Made by a program: the position numbers and the translations under genes
In this document: positions 40,746 to 43,068 of the stretch, in pieces
How the letters are laid out: each line of letters begins with the position of its first letter
How positions within the stretch are numbered: the first letter of the stretch is position 1
The notes under the pieces: generated by a model
The model's database searches: none
What the model saw: the letters and a program-made list of their open reading frames with translations, nothing else
What the model was told of the DNA's origin: nothing
Assembly: GCA_022824315.1 (NCBI GenBank)
Contig: JAJEAC010000068.1
Location: forward strand, 1 to 43,068
Source of the DNA: Silicimonas sp.
GTDB lineage: Bacteria > Pseudomonadota > Alphaproteobacteria > Rhodobacterales > Rhodobacteraceae
Direction of reading: 5' to 3'
Length of the DNA: 43,068 bases

Positions 40746-42010
40746 AATCCGCCGCCATCCTTCTCTCCGCGGTCCTTCTCATCCTTTCGGTGCCGATCTT
40801 CATGGTCTTCGGATTGGGAAGCGCAACCGTGGCGATCTGGGGCCTGAAGCTCCCCTGGTCAACGCTGATCCAGGTTTCCTTCGGCTCGATGACCAAACAT
40901 GTGCTGATCGCCGTTCCGCTGTTCATCTTCGCGGGCATGGTCATGCTGCGTGGCGGTGCCGCCGCGCGCCTCGTCCACTTCGCGACGACGTTGGTCGGGC
41001 ATTGGCCAGGAGGCCTTGGCATCGCGATGATCCTTGCCATGGGTTTCTTTGCTGCCTTCTGCGGTTCGATCCTCGCGGCGATCACGGCGGTCGGCACGAT
41101 CATGATCCCGCAGATGGTGGATCAAGGATATCCCAAGCCCTTCGTCATCGTGCTTGCGGCCTCGGCGGCGTTTCTCGAGGCACTCATCCCGCCGTCGAAC
41201 GCTGCGATCCTGTTCTCCGCGCTGACCGATGTGCCGGTGTCGCGGACCTTCGCGGCGGGCTTTGTGCCGGGGTTCGTTCTGATCGTCATCTTGGGCGTGG
41301 TCGTCACCTGGAAGTGTCGGCACCTGAAGAACCCGAACAAGGCGACGATCAACGAACGCCTCTCGGCCTTTTGGGCTGCCATTCCGGGCCTGTTCACTCC
41401 GGTCATTATCTTGGGCGGTATCTATGCCGGGCTGCTGACACCTTCGGAATCCGCTGCGGTTGCCGGAATTTGGGCCATCCTGATTGGCATGCTGGTCTAT
41501 CGCGAACTCACTTTCCGTGGCATCGTCAGCGCCCTTCACGAGACCGCACGCATCACTGCCGTGATCTTTGCAATCATCGCAATGGCCACTTTCCTGAGCG
41601 TCGTGCTGACCTACAGCCAGACCCCTCAGAAGATCATCGCCTATTTCACCGAGATGGGGGGAACGCCGCTGACCTTCTGGCTCTCGGTCGCGATCATCTG
41701 CCTGATCCTCGGCACCTTCGTTGAAATCGTCCCGGTATTCTACCTTACCGTCCCGATCTTCGCCGCCCTTGCCCTGTCACTGAACCTGAACATCCTGCAT
41801 CTTTATGTGGTCTTCGTCGCCTTCGCCGGGATCGGGATGATAACGCCACCGGTTTGCGTAGGCATCTACACTGCTGCGGGCGTGGCCAAGGAAAGCCCCG
41901 AGAAGACCTTCAAGGAGGTGCCGCTATTCGTGTGCGTCGGCATTGTTTTCGGGTTGTTGATGATCTTCTTTCCGGCGGCGGCGACATGGTTGCCCGAGAT
42001 CTTGAACTAG
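40742..42010 (+). CDS. dctM: TRAP transporter large permease DctM
   Basis: A 422-residue integral membrane protein with about 11-12 spans, the sodium-driven transport subunit of the TRAP system. Family blocks include VPLFIFAGMVMLRGGAAARL, MGFFAAFCGSILAAITAVGT, ALIPPSNAAILFSALTDVPV, FTPVIILGGIYAGLLTPSES and the C-terminal FAGIGMITPPVCVGIYTAAG. The ATG overlaps the dctQ stop. Its stop codon interlocks with that of the convergent LysR gene in a CTAG. Confidence 0.92.
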   Translation: MKSAAILLSAVLLILSVPIFMVFGLGSATVAIWGLKLPWSTLIQVSFGSMTKHVLIAVPLFIFAGMVMLRGGAAARLVHFATTLVGHWPGGLGIAMILAMGFFAAFCGSILAAITAVGTIMIPQMVDQGYPKPFVIVLAASAAFLEALIPPSNAAILFSALTDVPVSRTFAAGFVPGFVLIVILGVVVTWKCRHLKNPNKATINERLSAFWAAIPGLFTPVIILGGIYAGLLTPSESAAVAGIWAILIGMLVYRELTFRGIVSALHETARITAVIFAIIAMATFLSVVLTYSQTPQKIIAYFTEMGGTPLTFWLSVAIICLILGTFVEIVPVFYLTVPIFAALALSLNLNILHLYVVFVAFAGIGMITPPVCVGIYTAAGVAKESPEKTFKEVPLFVCVGIVFGLLMIFFPAAATWLPEILN

Positions 42011-42864
42011 GCCCGCTCTCGTAGCGCTTCGACGAATTCGACGCGTGCGGTCAACTGGTCGGCGAAGAGGTCCACGAAGGAAAGGGCCTGCCGCGAGAGT
42101 TGCTCCGGCCCCGCCGCGATGATCGACACGAAATAGGTCAGGTTCTGAACCACCGGTCGAAAGACGACGCCCCCCATGCGCACCGCTTGCTCGGCCGAAA
42201 ACGGATCGGCGACGGCCAAGGCTCCGGTTTCGCGGACAAGTGCGCCAGCCAGCGGCATATTCGCCGCCGATAGGCGTGATCGGCTTTGCAGTTGTTGCGA
42301 CAGGCCAGGGTCCATGGACATCATCGTGTCGGGATAGGTGCCACCGAAGGTCACGAAGGTCTCGGTGAGGGCCACTTCTTCCAGGTCGATGGTGCCCCCT
42401 TCCTGGGCCAGTGGATGATCCTCGGGCAGGAGGCAGACGTAGGGCGCAGACGTCTGAAACATCGTCTCGACCCCTTCGTGGTTCGCCTCGCGCCCGACAA
42501 TTCCCAGATCGACCTGACGCATCTGCACCGCGTCCAGAATGGCAGGTGTGTTTCGCGAGTTGATGGTGAAGCGGATTTCGGGGTTTTCGCGATAGACCCG
42601 ACCCACGGCGGCAGGCAATTCGATCAATGCGATCGACTGGATCGTGCTGATTGAGATTGTCCCGCCCTGGGATGTGCGGATCGACTTGGCAAGATCTTGC
42701 AACCGATCGATGCCGACAAACATGCCTTCGACACCCTTGTAAAACTGTTGCCCTTCAACCGTCGGCGTCAAGCCGCGCCCAACCCGCGCGAACAGGGGAA
42801 ATCCGGCGGAGCGCTCTAGGTCGGCGATTAGCCGACTGACGCTTGGCTGCGAAATATGCATCAT
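42007..42864 (-). CDS. LysR-family regulator with disrupted 5' end
   Basis: From ATG 42864 the frame gives 285 residues starting inside the helix-turn-helix (MMHISQPSVSRLIADLERSA), followed by a normal LysR effector domain (TISISTIQSIALIELPAAVG, EIRFTINSR, VDLGIVGREAN). Upstream in the same frame the missing first half of the DNA-binding domain is encoded (GLRQLEAFRATIRCGSITEA), but no ATG, GTG or TTG starts it before an in-frame stop. An ATG at 42932 is out of frame by one base. So the gene either carries a one-base deletion near 42928-42930, uses a rare start codon, or the sequence has an error. Position suggests it regulates the TRAP/catabolic genes. Confidence 0.8.
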   Translation of the reverse strand: MMHISQPSVSRLIADLERSAGFPLFARVGRGLTPTVEGQQFYKGVEGMFVGIDRLQDLAKSIRTSQGGTISISTIQSIALIELPAAVGRVYRENPEIRFTINSRNTPAILDAVQMRQVDLGIVGREANHEGVETMFQTSAPYVCLLPEDHPLAQEGGTIDLEEVALTETFVTFGGTYPDTMMSMDPGLSQQLQSRSRLSAANMPLAGALVRETGALAVADPFSAEQAVRMGGVVFRPVVQNLTYFVSIIAAGPEQLSRQALSFVDLFADQLTARVEFVEALRERA

Positions 42865-43000
42865 GTTCGCCGCCTCGGTTATTGAGCCGCAGCGAATGGT
42901 CGCTCGAAACGCTTCCAGTTGTCTTAGCCCATCTTTATCACTTTAGCGCATTTTCGGCCTTGCTGAACTCCGGATCTGCAGGAATCTCGCTCACCGGCCT

Positions 43001-43039
43001 ACCATATATGGTTGTCGGTGGCGGAAGCGTATACCATAT
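43001..43039. promoter_or_regulatory. Palindrome plus repeated half-site upstream of the terminal LysR gene
   Basis: A perfect 12-base palindrome ACCATATATGGT (43001-43012) is followed by a second ACCATAT at 43033-43039, 32 bases on. Such A/T-centred dyads near regulator genes often are operators, for example of GntR or LysR proteins. Which gene it serves is unknown because the sequence ends at 43068. Confidence 0.4.
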
Positions 43040-43068
43040 CGATCTTTCGGAGGGCGTGAGAGGCGCGT

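Noticed and set aside
1..43068. CRISPR arrays, insertion sequences, tRNA or rRNA genes
   Set aside because: No regularly spaced repeats, transposase motifs, terminal repeats or RNA gene hallmarks were seen on either strand.

Overview
The window is about 43 kb of GC-rich DNA with tightly packed genes, and most neighbouring genes share ATGA/GTGA stop-start overlaps. The gene content suggests an alphaproteobacterium, most likely a marine Rhodobacterales (roseobacter-type) organism. The signs are a complete-looking aerobic cobalamin branch (cobG, cobF and cobN), the CbtAB cobalt transporter, a TRAP transporter, a DmdA-type demethylase and an MttB-family methyltransferase. This placement is inferred from gene content; no rRNA or tRNA gene was seen.

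Region 1 (1-3757) is accessory. It holds the 5' end of a DUF1302-type outer-membrane gene running off the left edge, about 0.8 kb with no convincing gene, and an intact AbiEi-type antitoxin overlapping a truncated AbiEii-type toxin. A flavin-dependent halogenase-like gene follows, its start overlapping the stop of the toxin remnant.

Region 2 (3867-24381) is the cobalamin region, with a cobalamin riboswitch at each of two transcription units. Unit A: riboswitch, DUF1636 ferredoxin-like protein, cobW, cobN, cobG, cobH, cobI, cobJ, cobK (opposite strand), cobL, a 26-codon Cys-rich micro-ORF, a HEAT-repeat protein and cobM. An antisense glycine-zipper lipoprotein interrupts, then cobB, cobA and cobF follow. 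An Old-Yellow-Enzyme/TMADH-like flavoprotein lies between the units. Unit B: riboswitch, cbtB (56 aa), cbtA and a His-rich membrane-anchored protein. Together these import cobalt and take uroporphyrinogen III to cobyrinate a,c-diamide, with cobalt insertion by CobN. CobS/CobT and the late genes (cobO, cobQ, cobD/C, cobP/U/V) are not in the window.

Region 3 (24611-31818) is a peptide/nickel-type ABC importer on the minus strand (dual ATPase, two permeases, binding protein). Divergent to it is an S51 peptidase E, and a GcvA-like LysR regulator runs convergent to the peptidase.

Region 4 (31930-43068) looks like an uncharacterised catabolic locus. It has an MttB-family (non-pyrrolysine) methyltransferase with a ketopantoate-reductase-like dehydrogenase, and an opposing four-gene operon: FMN alpha-hydroxyacid dehydrogenase, TPP-dependent decarboxylase/lyase, HIUase-like transthyretin-fold protein, DmdA-like THF methyltransferase. 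A divergent TRAP transporter (dctPQM) and a LysR gene with a damaged 5' end complete it. A long imperfect inverted repeat sits between the dehydrogenase and TRAP promoters. The set suggests import and breakdown of a methylated, organic-acid-type compound; the substrate cannot be read from sequence. The B12 dependence usual for MttB proteins gives a possible functional link to Region 2.
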